Positions 33,787-42,453 of a DNA stretch of 64,000 nt are shown piece by piece (the stretch's first letter is position 1; every line of letters starts with the position of its first letter). The notes beneath the pieces were generated by a model. That model was not told the origin of the DNA. It saw only the letters and a program-made list of their open reading frames with translations, and did no database searches. A program made the translations under genes and the position numbers. The stretch spans positions 1 through 64,000 of the forward strand of contig NZ_SCUT01000024.1 in the NCBI RefSeq assembly GCF_004297265.1, given 5' to 3'. This stretch comes from Reyranella sp. (GTDB taxonomy: Bacteria; Pseudomonadota; Alphaproteobacteria; Reyranellales; Reyranellaceae).

Positions 33787-35667
33787 ATGACGTCCCCCAT
33801 TACCAACCGCAGGCTGGCGACCATCCTGTTCGCCGACGTTTCCGGCTACAGCCGCATGATGCGCGCTGACGAGGAACGTACCCTGGTCGACCTGCGCGCG
33901 CATCTGGCCGAGCTGGTCGCGCCGGTGATCGAACGGTTCGGTGGCCGCATCGTGAAGACGGTGGGCGACGGCGTGATGGTCGAGTTCGGCAGCGCGGTCG
34001 AGGCGGTAAGGTCCGCCGTCGACCTGCAGCGGGGCATGGCGGAGCGCAATGAGGGCGTGCCGGCGGAGCGGCGGCAGACCTTCCGCATCGGCGTCCATCT
34101 CGGCGACGTCATCGCGTCCGACGACGATGTGTTCGGCGACACGGTCAATGTCGCCGCGCGTCTGCAGGGCGTGGCCGAGCCGGGCGCCATCGTGCTGTCG
34201 GCCGCCGTTTACGAGCAGGTGCGCGACAAGCTCGCCTTGCCGTTCCGCGACCTCGGCAACCGCACGGTGAAGAACATCGACCGGCCGGTCCGCGTCTACT
34301 CGCTCGACCTGGCGGCGCTGGCCGGCGGCGCGGTCGCGCCGCCCCGGCCGCTGCGACGCAAGCCGATGGTGCAGCTCGCCGTCGTGTCCGTGGCGGCTGC
34401 CCTGCTGGCAGGCGCCGGCACCCTCGCGTATTTCTCCGGCCATTTCCGGCCTGCGGAGGAGGCGGTGGCCGCCGCACCGGCGCCGGTCGAGACCGGCCTG
34501 TCGGTGGCGGTGCTGATCTTCGCCAACCAGAGCGGCGATCCCGGCCAGGATTATTTCTCCGACGGGCTGACCGAGGACATCACCCGGGCGCTCGGGCGCT
34601 TCAAGCAGCTCACCGTGCTATCCTACGGCGCGGTGCTGCCGTTCCGCGGGAAGAACCTGCCGCCGCAGGAAATCGGGCGTGCGCTGCGGGCGCGTTACAT
34701 CGTCGGTGGCACGGTGCGTCGCATGGGGCCCCGGGTACGCGTCACCGTGCAGCTGAGCGACGCGATGACCGGCACGCAGCTGTGGTCCGAGCATTACGAC
34801 GACGACCTCGGCGACATCTTCGCGGTGCAGGACCGCATCGCCCGTCGGATCGCCGGCACACTGGCCACCAACCTGCAGCAACTCGCCGTGCAGCAGAGCC
34901 TGCGCAAGCCGACCGACAATCTCGACGCCTACGACATGCTGCTGCGCGGCCGCACCCGCGCGGCGGAGACGACGCCGTCGGGCAACCGGGCGGCACGCGA
35001 GATGCTGGAGAAAGCGATGGTGATGGCGCCGAACTATGCCGACGCCTATGCCGAACTGTCCGGCGTCCATTTCGAGCGCGCCACCTTCGGCTGGTCGGAG
35101 TTTCCGCAGCAGGACATCGACACCGCGATCCGCTACGCCCAGAAAGCGATCGATCTCGACGAGGAGAACGTGCTGGCGCATGGCGTCCTCGCGCGCGCCT
35201 ACGCCGCGACCCACAAGTACGATCTGGCGATGGCGGAATCCGAACGTGCGCTCGAGATCAACCCGAGCGACGCGGAGGTACTGCGGGCCCGGGCCGCGGT
35301 GCTGCTGTGGACCGGGCGCATCGAGGAGGCGATCGCAACCGCCGAGATCGCGAACCGTCTCAACCCCAACATTGGTCCCGAGGCGGCGCTCAACCTCGGC
35401 ATCGCCTATCTGCTGAGCGGCCGCTACGCCGATGCGGTGCGGCTGCTCGAAACGGTGCGGGCTCGCTTCCCGGCCTATCCGCTCCTGGACCTGCCGCTGG
35501 CCGGCGCCTATGCCGAAATGAACCGCGCGGCCGATGCGAAGGAGGCGATGGAGGAGGGGCGTCGCAAGAACCCTCATCTCGACGCCGCGAGCTTCGGCAC
35601 CCGTTTCCAGGATCCGGCGCTGCAGCAGCGGCTTGCGGCGAGCCTGCGCAAGGCAGGCCTGAACTAA
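33787..35667 (+). CDS. class III adenylate/guanylate cyclase with TolB-like and TPR regions
   Basis: 626 residues. The cyclase domain is at the N-terminus (about 8-175) with metal aspartates Asp17 in FADVSGYSRMM and Asp61 in KTVGDGVMVEF, and the transition-state pair Asn121/Arg125 in VNVAARLQ, so it should be active. One membrane helix follows at about 194-216, then a segment typical of this family (VAVLIFANQSGDPGQDYFSD, GLTEDITRALGRFKQLTV) and at least four TPR-like repeats from about 400. The product is probably cAMP. Topology puts the cyclase in the cytoplasm and the TPRs outside. No cAMP target gene is adjacent. Confidence 0.92.
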   Translation: MTSPITNRRLATILFADVSGYSRMMRADEERTLVDLRAHLAELVAPVIERFGGRIVKTVGDGVMVEFGSAVEAVRSAVDLQRGMAERNEGVPAERRQTFRIGVHLGDVIASDDDVFGDTVNVAARLQGVAEPGAIVLSAAVYEQVRDKLALPFRDLGNRTVKNIDRPVRVYSLDLAALAGGAVAPPRPLRRKPMVQLAVVSVAAALLAGAGTLAYFSGHFRPAEEAVAAAPAPVETGLSVAVLIFANQSGDPGQDYFSDGLTEDITRALGRFKQLTVLSYGAVLPFRGKNLPPQEIGRALRARYIVGGTVRRMGPRVRVTVQLSDAMTGTQLWSEHYDDDLGDIFAVQDRIARRIAGTLATNLQQLAVQQSLRKPTDNLDAYDMLLRGRTRAAETTPSGNRAAREMLEKAMVMAPNYADAYAELSGVHFERATFGWSEFPQQDIDTAIRYAQKAIDLDEENVLAHGVLARAYAATHKYDLAMAESERALEINPSDAEVLRARAAVLLWTGRIEEAIATAEIANRLNPNIGPEAALNLGIAYLLSGRYADAVRLLETVRARFPAYPLLDLPLAGAYAEMNRAADAKEAMEEGRRKNPHLDAASFGTRFQDPALQQRLAASLRKAGLN

Positions 35668-35677
35668 GGTCGCCGAC

Positions 35678-36142
35678 TTACCGGTTCGTGCTGTTCTTCA
35701 GGTTCTGCCAGTTGCCGTTGGCGCGGGTCGCGTTCGCGCCCGCATCTTCGCGAAACCGCTCCGAGCCGGCGGCGCTGGCAAAGACGTAGAGACGACCGTT
35801 CGAGATGGTCCAGATCGTCGGGTCGGATTCGCGCAGGTTGCCGTTGGCCATGTTCATGGCGCACTGCCCACCGAACTGGGGTGCGTACTTGTCGGGATCG
35901 GCTCTGAACAGGTCGCGATGGCGGGCGCTGACAAAGCGATAGCGCACGCCATCCCAGACGAGTTCGTAATCGGTGCTGCCGGGAGTCGGCGCGCCCAGCG
36001 TGAAATAGGCGACCGGATCGTAACCCTTGAGCCCGAGGCGCACGGCGCCGGCGGGGTTCGGCTGCGCCTCCGCCGCACCGGCCACGCTGCCGACAAGGGC
36101 AGTAATTGTTATCCCCCAGAGGAACGCACGACGCGTAGACAT
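35678..36142 (-). CDS. YHS-domain secreted protein
   Basis: 154 residues. A signal sequence (RRAFLWGITITALVGSVAGA), possibly Tat, is followed by a YHS-type domain: LGLKGYDPVAYFTLG, VRYRFVSARHRDLFRADPDK and YAPQFGGQCAMNMANG. Such domains are linked to metal-containing proteins. The C-terminus ends NGNWQNLKNSTNR. It is 98 bases downstream of the antiporter gene on the same strand and convergent with the cyclase gene. Confidence 0.82.
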   Translation of the reverse strand: MSTRRAFLWGITITALVGSVAGAAEAQPNPAGAVRLGLKGYDPVAYFTLGAPTPGSTDYELVWDGVRYRFVSARHRDLFRADPDKYAPQFGGQCAMNMANGNLRESDPTIWTISNGRLYVFASAAGSERFREDAGANATRANGNWQNLKNSTNR

Positions 36143-36240
36143 TTCAGTCTCCAGTGTGCCGGCGAATGAGCCGGCTTCCTGCGAGGTGGGCCTCGATTGG
36201 GGCTAAAGGGGGGCATCCTGCGAACGACCGTTCGAGCCGG

Positions 36241-37911
36241 TCAGGCCGAGCGTGGGGACGTGTCGGCGCGGCCGCGCTCCAGCATGCGGTGGGCGATCTC
36301 CGTTTCCCCCAGGACGATGAGATTGGCGCCCAGCTTTTCGAAGTGTTCCACCGTCGCACTCGAATGGGCCCGCGCGAGGATGTCGAGCTTGGGATTTGTC
36401 CCGCGGGCCTGCTCGATGATCTGACCGGCCTCGAAGGCTTCGGGAATGGTGACGTAGAGCCGGCGGGCGCCGGCGAGGTTGATCGCGGCGATGATCGCGG
36501 GTTCTGCCGCGTTGCCCGCGAATACCTCCGCTCCGTCTCGCCGCGCCCGGTCGACGCCTGCGTCGCTGGCTTCGACGACGATCATCTTGCCGCCATCGCG
36601 CGTCAGTCCCGCGCCGACCAGCGAGCCGACGCGACCGTAGCCGATCACGATGTCATGGTCGGTCAGGGTCGTCGGGGTGAGGCCGGTCTCGGGTCCGGCG
36701 GCGGGCTTGTCCTTGGGGGCGGCCTCCTTGTCGGCGCCCATGCGTTCGAGCAGCGTGAAGACGAACGGATTCACCATGATCGACACGATGGCCCCGGCCA
36801 GGATGAGGTCGCGCGACTCCTTCGGCACCATGTTCAGGCCGATGCCGATACCGATCAGGATGAAGGAGAATTCGCCGATCTGCGCGAGACTTGCCGAGAC
36901 CGTGAAGGCGGTCGACCGGCTGTGGCCGAAGGCGCGGACGATCAGGTAGGCGGCGGCCGACTTGCCGACGATGATGATCGCGATGGTGGCGATCACGGCC
37001 AGCGGCGCGTCCACGAACACGTTCGGATTGAGCAACATGCCGACCGAGACGAAGAACAGCACCGCGAAGGCGTCGCGCAGCGGGATGGCCTCTTCCGCCG
37101 CCCGCTGGCTGAGGTCGCTCTCTCCCAGCACCATACCGGCGAAGAAGGCGCCGAGGGCGAAGGAGACGTCGAAGAAGTAGTGCGCGCCGTAGGCGACGCC
37201 GAGCGCGATGGCGTAGACGGCGAGCCGGAACAACTCGCGCGAGCCGGTGTGCGCGGTGTGGTGCATCAGCCATGGAATGAGCCGGCGCCCGATGATCAGC
37301 ATGATCGCCACGAAGATCGAGACCTTGGCCAATACGACGAGGAGGGAGAACAGGATGCGGGTAGCGGGCACGCCATTGTCCGCCGTTGCCAGGGCCAGCG
37401 CCGGCAGGAGGACGAGGGCCAGGACCATGGCGAGATCCTCGACCACCAGCCAGCCCACGGCGATGCGGCCGCGATGGGTCTCGAGGATGTGGCGGTCCTG
37501 CAGGGCGCGGATGAGGACGACGGTACTGGCCACTGAAAGGGCAAGGCCGAAGACGAAGCCGGCCAGCGGCGGCCAGCCGAGCGCCCAGGAGAGGCCGGCG
37601 CCCATGAGGGTCGCGACGGCGATCTGGCCGATCGCACCGGGGATCGCGATGCGCGCCACCGAGAGCAGATCCTTCAGCGAGAAGTGCAGGCCGACGCCGA
37701 ACATCAGAAGGATGACGCCGATTTCGGCGAGTTCGGTGGCGAGGGCGGGATCGGCCGTGAAGCCCGGCGTATAGGGGCCGACCATGACGCCGGCCATGAG
37801 GTAGCCGACGAGGGGCTGAATCCGCAGCCTCTGGGCGATCAATCCGAAAACGAAAGCGAGCATCAGACCCGCAGCAATGGTGGCGATGAGCGGGGTGTGC
37901 TGCTCCGGCAT
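36241..37911 (-). CDS. CPA2 cation:proton antiporter with TrkA-N domain (KefB/YbaL type)
   Basis: 556 residues. About 12 membrane helices occupy residues 5-390 (LIATIAAGLMLAFVFGLIAQ, FALGAFFAGMVLGESDLSQR). A cytoplasmic Rossmann domain begins near 418 with VIGYGRVGSLVGAGL, which binds NAD(H) or nucleotide and gates transport. It is likely a K+/H+ or Na+/H+ antiporter of the YbaL branch. The start at 37911 (MPEQHTPLIATIA) has GGAGAG 8 bases upstream; earlier in-frame ATGs add non-membrane sequence. Confidence 0.92.
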   Translation of the reverse strand: MPEQHTPLIATIAAGLMLAFVFGLIAQRLRIQPLVGYLMAGVMVGPYTPGFTADPALATELAEIGVILLMFGVGLHFSLKDLLSVARIAIPGAIGQIAVATLMGAGLSWALGWPPLAGFVFGLALSVASTVVLIRALQDRHILETHRGRIAVGWLVVEDLAMVLALVLLPALALATADNGVPATRILFSLLVVLAKVSIFVAIMLIIGRRLIPWLMHHTAHTGSRELFRLAVYAIALGVAYGAHYFFDVSFALGAFFAGMVLGESDLSQRAAEEAIPLRDAFAVLFFVSVGMLLNPNVFVDAPLAVIATIAIIIVGKSAAAYLIVRAFGHSRSTAFTVSASLAQIGEFSFILIGIGIGLNMVPKESRDLILAGAIVSIMVNPFVFTLLERMGADKEAAPKDKPAAGPETGLTPTTLTDHDIVIGYGRVGSLVGAGLTRDGGKMIVVEASDAGVDRARRDGAEVFAGNAAEPAIIAAINLAGARRLYVTIPEAFEAGQIIEQARGTNPKLDILARAHSSATVEHFEKLGANLIVLGETEIAHRMLERGRADTSPRSA

Positions 37912-38009
37912 CCGTAATTTCTCTCCGCGATTGAAAGGGGTCACTCCGATGTGGCGCGCGTTGTCGGAAATTGCAATCTGTCTGAGGGGATTGGGGAGGA
38001 TCTTGAAAA

Positions 38010-38984
38010 ATGATTTCGCGACGTAACATGCTGGGGACCGGCCTTGCCCTGACGGCAACGGCCGCCACGAACGCGCCGGCGTGGGCGCAGAATTTTCCCA
38101 GCAAGCCGATCCGCTGGATCGCGCCCTTCGCGGCCGGCGGCAACTATGACCTGACGTCCCGCCTCGTCGGCGAAGGCATGAGCCGCAGTCTCGGCCAGCA
38201 GGTCATCGTCGACAACCGGCCGGGCGCCGGTGGTCTCGTCGGGGCGGAGGCGGCGGCGAATGCGCCGGCCGACGGATATACCGTCGTCATGGGCAGCTTC
38301 AGCGTGCTGTTCGTCTCGCCCTATCTTGCCGGCAAGCCGTCGCTCGTCCCGATGTTCGCGCCGATCAGTCTGCTGTCGACCGTGCCGATGATCCTGGTCG
38401 GCAAGCCTGGCGGGCGCTTCGCCGACATCCGCGCCGTCCTCGCCGAAGCCAAGGCCCGACCCGGCACGGTCAGCATCGGGCACGCGGGCAACGGCACGAC
38501 CAACCACATCGCCATCCTGCGTCTCGAAGTGAACGAGGGCGTGAAGTTCAACATCATTCCGTACAAGGGCTCGGGCCCCGGCCTCGCCGACCTGATGGCA
38601 GGGCAGATCGATCTCTACATGGACCAGCTCACGACATCGCTGCCGCACATCAAGTCGGGCAAGCTCATGGGCATGCTGGCGATGAGCCCCGGTCGCGTGG
38701 CGCAGCTTCCCGACGTGCCGTCGCTCACGGACATCGGCAGCAAGCCCTTCGACGGCGGCACGACGGCCGGCGTGCTGGCCCGGGTCGAGACGCCCCAGCC
38801 GATCCTCGCGACGTTGAACGGCGCCGTCGTCGCAGCGCTGAAAGATCCCGCCATCGCCGCGAAACTCGGCGAACTCGGGGCCGTGCCGCGGCCATCGACG
38901 ATGGAGGAGTTCGCGGCCTACATGAAGGATCAGGAAGCGGGCGTTAGCGCACTTGTGAAGTCTGGTTTGTTGAAACCCGAATGA
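38010..38984 (+). CDS. TctC/Bug-family periplasmic binding protein
   Basis: 324 residues. An export signal (SRRNMLGTGLALTATAATNA, Tat-like) precedes the Bug fold: FPSKPIRWIAPFAAGGNYDL, VDNRPGAGGLVGAEAAANAP and ADGYTVVMG. These proteins bind carboxylates for tripartite tricarboxylate transporters. No TctA or TctB gene is near, so it is an orphan. A strong GGGAGGA ribosome binding site precedes the ATG. It is closely similar to the next-but-one gene, so the pair arose by duplication. Confidence 0.92.
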   Translation: MISRRNMLGTGLALTATAATNAPAWAQNFPSKPIRWIAPFAAGGNYDLTSRLVGEGMSRSLGQQVIVDNRPGAGGLVGAEAAANAPADGYTVVMGSFSVLFVSPYLAGKPSLVPMFAPISLLSTVPMILVGKPGGRFADIRAVLAEAKARPGTVSIGHAGNGTTNHIAILRLEVNEGVKFNIIPYKGSGPGLADLMAGQIDLYMDQLTTSLPHIKSGKLMGMLAMSPGRVAQLPDVPSLTDIGSKPFDGGTTAGVLARVETPQPILATLNGAVVAALKDPAIAAKLGELGAVPRPSTMEEFAAYMKDQEAGVSALVKSGLLKPE

Positions 38985-39004
38985 GCGGGTGCCATGTCAA
39001 CGGC

Positions 39005-39142
39005 ATGACATCTCTCATCAGAACGTTCATGCTGGTTCTGGCTGTCGCCATGGCCGGGGCCGTCGCGGGATGCAGCGGCATCCCACAGGACGATCGCTAT
39101 CAGGACCACCGCAATCCCAGTTGGGTCGGCTTTCGCGCCTGA
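39005..39142 (+). CDS. 45-residue lipoprotein
   Basis: Short gene between two TctC genes. It encodes MTSLIRTFMLVLAVAMAGAV followed by AGCSGIPQDDRYQDHRNPSW and VGFRA. AVAGC is a good lipobox, so Cys23 would be acylated and the mature part is only 23 residues. It begins 20 bases after the upstream stop and ends 21 bases before the next start, as an operon member would. Function unknown. Confidence 0.6.
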   Translation: MTSLIRTFMLVLAVAMAGAVAGCSGIPQDDRYQDHRNPSWVGFRA

Positions 39143-39163
39143 CAAAGCATAGGGGAGGGGATC

Positions 39164-40156
39164 ATGAATCTTGGCAGACGCGGCCTTCTAGGGGCCGGCG
39201 TCGCCGGCTTGGCAATGGCCGGCCCGATGAGCGGTCTCGGACGACAGGCTGCGGCGCAGTCCTTTCCCAACAAGCAGATCCGCTGGGTCATCCCCTTCGC
39301 TCCCGGCGGCAACTACGACGTCACGGCCCGCATCGTCTCGGATCCGATGGGCCGCCATCTCGGCCAGGGCATCCTGATCGACAACAAGCCGGGCGCCGGC
39401 GGTGTCGTCGGCCTCGAAGCGGCCCTAAACACGCCGGCAGACGGCTACACGATTTCGATGGCGAGCTTCACGGTGGCCTACGTGGCGCCGATCTTCGCAG
39501 GCAAGCAGCCGCTGCTGCCGCAGATGGCGCCGGTCAGCATCCTGACCACGGTGCCGACCGTCGTGGTCGCGCGGGCCGACAGCCGCTTCAAGGACATGAA
39601 GAGCGTGATGGCGGAGGCCAAGGCCAAGCCCGGCGCGATCTCGGTTGGCCACTCCGGCAACGGCACGACCAACCATGTCGGCATTCTGCGCCTGCAGCTG
39701 AACGAAGACATCAAGCTCAACATCATTCCCTATCGCGGCGCCGGTCCCGGCATCGCCGATCTTCTGGCGGGCAATCTCGACCTGTTCGTCGACCAGCTCA
39801 CCAGCTCGATGCCGCATATCCAGTCCGGCAAGCTGCGTCCGCTCGCGACCTTCAGCCTTCAGAAGGTGCCGGACTTGCCCACCGTGCCGACGCTGGGCGA
39901 CCTTGGCCTCAAGCCGTTCGACGGCAACACGACGGCCGGCGTATTCACCAATCCCGATACGCCCAAGCCCGTGATCGCCCGTCTGAACGAGGGCGTGGTC
40001 GCCGGCCTCAAGGACGAGGCCGCGAACAGGAAGTTGCGCGAACTTGGGGCCATCGTGCGCCCCTCGACGCCCGAGGAATTCACCGCAGCCCTCAAGGCCG
40101 ACGAAGCCAATGTCGGGGAGCTGCTGAAGCTCGGCCTGCTGAAGCCTGAAGGCTGA
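39164..40156 (+). CDS. TctC/Bug-family periplasmic binding protein
   Basis: 330 residues, paralogue of the product at 38010. The signal NLGRRGLLGAGVAGLAMAGP carries a twin arginine. The mature protein has FPNKQIRWVIPFAPGGNYDV, IDNKPGAGGVVGLEAALNTP and ADGYTISMAS. GGGGAGGGGATC gives a strong ribosome binding site. It faces the tartrate-dehydratase-like gene tail to tail, so dicarboxylate uptake is a reasonable guess for the substrate. Confidence 0.92.
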   Translation: MNLGRRGLLGAGVAGLAMAGPMSGLGRQAAAQSFPNKQIRWVIPFAPGGNYDVTARIVSDPMGRHLGQGILIDNKPGAGGVVGLEAALNTPADGYTISMASFTVAYVAPIFAGKQPLLPQMAPVSILTTVPTVVVARADSRFKDMKSVMAEAKAKPGAISVGHSGNGTTNHVGILRLQLNEDIKLNIIPYRGAGPGIADLLAGNLDLFVDQLTSSMPHIQSGKLRPLATFSLQKVPDLPTVPTLGDLGLKPFDGNTTAGVFTNPDTPKPVIARLNEGVVAGLKDEAANRKLRELGAIVRPSTPEEFTAALKADEANVGELLKLGLLKPEG

Positions 40157-40204
40157 GCGCAGCTCAGCCTGCGAAGCGGCAGGACATTGCCTCTGGCAAT
40201 GTCC
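40150..40204. terminator. tandem hairpins between convergent genes
   Basis: Two perfect hairpins: AGGCTGAGC-GCA-GCTCAGCCT (40150-40170, including the stop codon of the upstream gene) and GGACATTGCC-TCT-GGCAATGTCC (40182-40204). Neither is followed by a T-run. They fill the gap between two converging genes and probably protect or end both transcripts. Confidence 0.55.
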
Positions 40205-40227
40205 GGGAGCGCCGAAGGAAGAACGAC

Positions 40228-41388
40228 CTAAGCAATCTCCTTCATCACCGACCACAGGTCGGCCTTGCGTTCGAAGCCGATGCCCGGCGCGTCGGGCATC
40301 GACACGCGGCCGTCGACGACGGCGCAGTCGTCTGCGAAGCCGCCGAACGGCGCGAAGACCTGCGGATAGGATTCGTTACCGCCGCACTGCAGGCCGACGG
40401 CGATGTTCAGCGCGAACTGGTGGCCGCCGTGCGGCACGCAGCGGCGCGGCGACCAGCCGTGCGACTTCAGCATCTCGATCGTGCGCAGGTACTCGACCAG
40501 ACCGTAGGAGAGGGCCGGGTCGTACTGAAGGATGTCGCGGTCGGGCCGCAGCCCGCCGTGGCGGATCAGGTTCCGTGCGTCCTGCATCGAGAACAGGTTT
40601 TCACCGGTGGCGAGTGGCGGGGCGTACTCGGTGGCGAGCGCCGCATGCGCGAGATAATCGAGCGGGTCGAGCGGCTCCTCGTACCAGCGCAGGCCGAAGT
40701 CCTTGATGGCGCGGCCGAACTCGATCGCCGTCGTGAGGTCGAACTTGCCGTTGACGTCCACGGCCAGTCGCTCGCCGGCACCGACGATCTCGAGCACCGC
40801 CTCGATGCGCTCGAGGTCCTCGGCCAGCGGCACGCCGCCCACCTTCATCTTCACGCAGGAATAGCCCAAGCCGAGATAGTGCTTCATCTCGTCCTGCAGT
40901 CCTTCCAGCCCCTTGCCGGGATAATAGTAGCCGCCAGCGGCATAGACCCACGCCTTCTCGTCGGCCTGGCCGCCATTGTAGCGGTCGGCCAGCAGCTTCC
41001 AGAGCGGCACGCGCTGGGCCTTGGCGACGGCATCCCAGATCGCCATGTCGAGCACGCCGACGGCGACGGAGCGCTCGCCGTGCCCGCCGGGCTTCTCGTT
41101 GGCCATCATCGCCGCCCAGCATTTCGCGGGATCGATCAGCCCTCCGGCATCGAGGAGGGAGTCGGGCTTGGCCTGGCTGAGGCGCGGAATGAAGCGCTCG
41201 CTCAGCAGCCCGTGCTGCGCATAGCGGCCGTTCGAATTAAAGCCGAACCCGACCACCGGTTTGCCGTCGACCATCACGTCGGTCACCACGGCCACGACCG
41301 AAGCAGTCATCTGGCTGAAGTCGATATAGGCGTTGGCGATGTTGGAGCGGATGGGCGAGACAATGTCGCGAATGGCGACGATGCGCAT
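40228..41388 (-). CDS. tarD: enolase-superfamily sugar-acid dehydratase, D-tartrate dehydratase-like
   Basis: 386 residues. A capping domain is followed by a barrel with the catalytic KxK in CVKMKVGG, metal ligands in LAVDVNGKFD, WYEEPLDPLDY and ATGENLFS, and a catalytic His in CVPHGGHQFALNIA. The N-terminus (NAYIDFSQMTASVVAVVTDV) and the end (MPDAPGIGFERKADLW) closely resemble D-tartrate dehydratase of Bradyrhizobium as I remember it. It should dehydrate a dicarboxylic sugar acid. The convergent TctC genes fit with uptake of such an acid. Confidence 0.9.
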   Translation of the reverse strand: MRIVAIRDIVSPIRSNIANAYIDFSQMTASVVAVVTDVMVDGKPVVGFGFNSNGRYAQHGLLSERFIPRLSQAKPDSLLDAGGLIDPAKCWAAMMANEKPGGHGERSVAVGVLDMAIWDAVAKAQRVPLWKLLADRYNGGQADEKAWVYAAGGYYYPGKGLEGLQDEMKHYLGLGYSCVKMKVGGVPLAEDLERIEAVLEIVGAGERLAVDVNGKFDLTTAIEFGRAIKDFGLRWYEEPLDPLDYLAHAALATEYAPPLATGENLFSMQDARNLIRHGGLRPDRDILQYDPALSYGLVEYLRTIEMLKSHGWSPRRCVPHGGHQFALNIAVGLQCGGNESYPQVFAPFGGFADDCAVVDGRVSMPDAPGIGFERKADLWSVMKEIA

Positions 41389-41432
41389 GAGGGCGTCCGT
41401 ATCTGGAGGGCCAAAGGCCGGATCCAGAGGTT

Positions 41433-41774
41433 CTACAGGTGCTGGCGAGCAGCGGCCAGTAGGCGGGGCGCCGCCACTGGTTTGCGCAGGAACGGCATCT
41501 CCGAAAGGTCGCGCGGGACCTTGGCAGGATCGCTCGCGGACACGAAAACAAAGGGCACGCCCCGCGCCCGCAGGAGCTTGGCCAGCGCGAACGTCATCCC
41601 GTCCGAGAGCTTGATGTCGAGGAAGCTGAAATCCACCCGTTCGGCGGCCAGGGTCATGGCTTCACCGGCGGTACCGGCGACGATGGGCACGCAACCCAAC
41701 TGATCGCGGACCAGCGCCGCCAAGTGGTCGGCCACCAGCTCGTCGTCTTCCACGATGAGAACGTGCTTGCTCAT
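41433..41774 (-). CDS. single-domain response regulator
   Basis: 113 residues, a CheY-like receiver only. The acidic pocket is in HVLIVEDDEL, the phospho-acceptor Asp in FSFLDIKLSDG, the conserved Ser in FVFVSASDP and the Lys in PFLRKPVAAP. It lies divergently beside the heme oxygenase-bacteriophytochrome operon, 97 bases from the oxygenase start. A role as receiver for that kinase or as phosphate sink is inference from position and from its similarity to the receiver fused to the kinase. Confidence 0.9.
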   Translation of the reverse strand: MSKHVLIVEDDELVADHLAALVRDQLGCVPIVAGTAGEAMTLAAERVDFSFLDIKLSDGMTFALAKLLRARGVPFVFVSASDPAKVPRDLSEMPFLRKPVAAPRLLAAARQHL

Positions 41775-41871
41775 GGCGAGGGCGACAACGCCCGTCAGAC
41801 GACCAGGTTCCGCAAAAATATTGAAATCCGATCATCGAACATTCGGTCACCCTCTGCGTATTATCCAGCAG

Positions 41872-42453
41872 ATGCGGCCAGCGCTTCATATCGCTGCGCC
41901 CGGACGAACTTCCGCCCGCCAGATGCTGCGTGCAGCGACAGCGGCTCTTCATGCAGAAGTCGACGCGCGCTTTTCCGGTCCCTTCGACACGGATAAGGAT
42001 GCCTATGCGGCGTTCCTGACGGCACTTGCCCGCGTCGTGTGCCCTTTGGAAAGAGCCCTGGAGCGAGGGGGCGTGGAACGTGTGCTTCCGGATTGGCCGG
42101 CGCGTCGCCGCTCACGGGCTCTCGAGCGCGACCTCGACGTACTGGGAATCCCCGTACCGGCTCCGGTGCCTGTCACGGTGACCTCCGACAAGGCGCGACT
42201 TTTCGGTCGGCTGTATGTGCTGGAGGGCTCGCGCCTTGGTGGCAGGCTGCTGGCGAAGCGCGCGTTCGGGAATGCCAATCCGCAGGTCCGGGCGGCGACC
42301 AGCTACCTGGGACACGGTGCGGGAGCTGACTTCTGGCGCGCCTTCCTGCAGCGACTGGAGGAATCGGACGCCGTTGCCGCGGCGCCGGAACGGACGATGC
42401 TGGGCGCGCGGGAGGCATTCGGCCTTTTCCTGGCGGAGCCGGCGGATGTCTGA
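41872..42453 (+). CDS. bphO: biliverdin-producing heme oxygenase
   Basis: 193 residues. The heme-ligand histidine lies in RAATAALHAEVDARF and the distal-helix glycines in LYVLEGSRLGGRLLAKR, as in bacterial heme oxygenases. It supplies biliverdin IXalpha for the phytochrome encoded next. The start at 41872 has no good ribosome binding site, so an earlier ATG cannot be ruled out. Its 3' end overlaps the phytochrome gene by 8 bases, coupling translation. Confidence 0.9.
   Translation: MRPALHIAAPGRTSARQMLRAATAALHAEVDARFSGPFDTDKDAYAAFLTALARVVCPLERALERGGVERVLPDWPARRRSRALERDLDVLGIPVPAPVPVTVTSDKARLFGRLYVLEGSRLGGRLLAKRAFGNANPQVRAATSYLGHGAGADFWRAFLQRLEESDAVAAAPERTMLGAREAFGLFLAEPADV

Noticed and set aside
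36143..36240. GCCGGC-GAATGA-GCCGGC hairpin between antiporter and YHS genes as a terminator
   Set aside because: Six-bp stem without a T-run; could be chance in GC-rich DNA.
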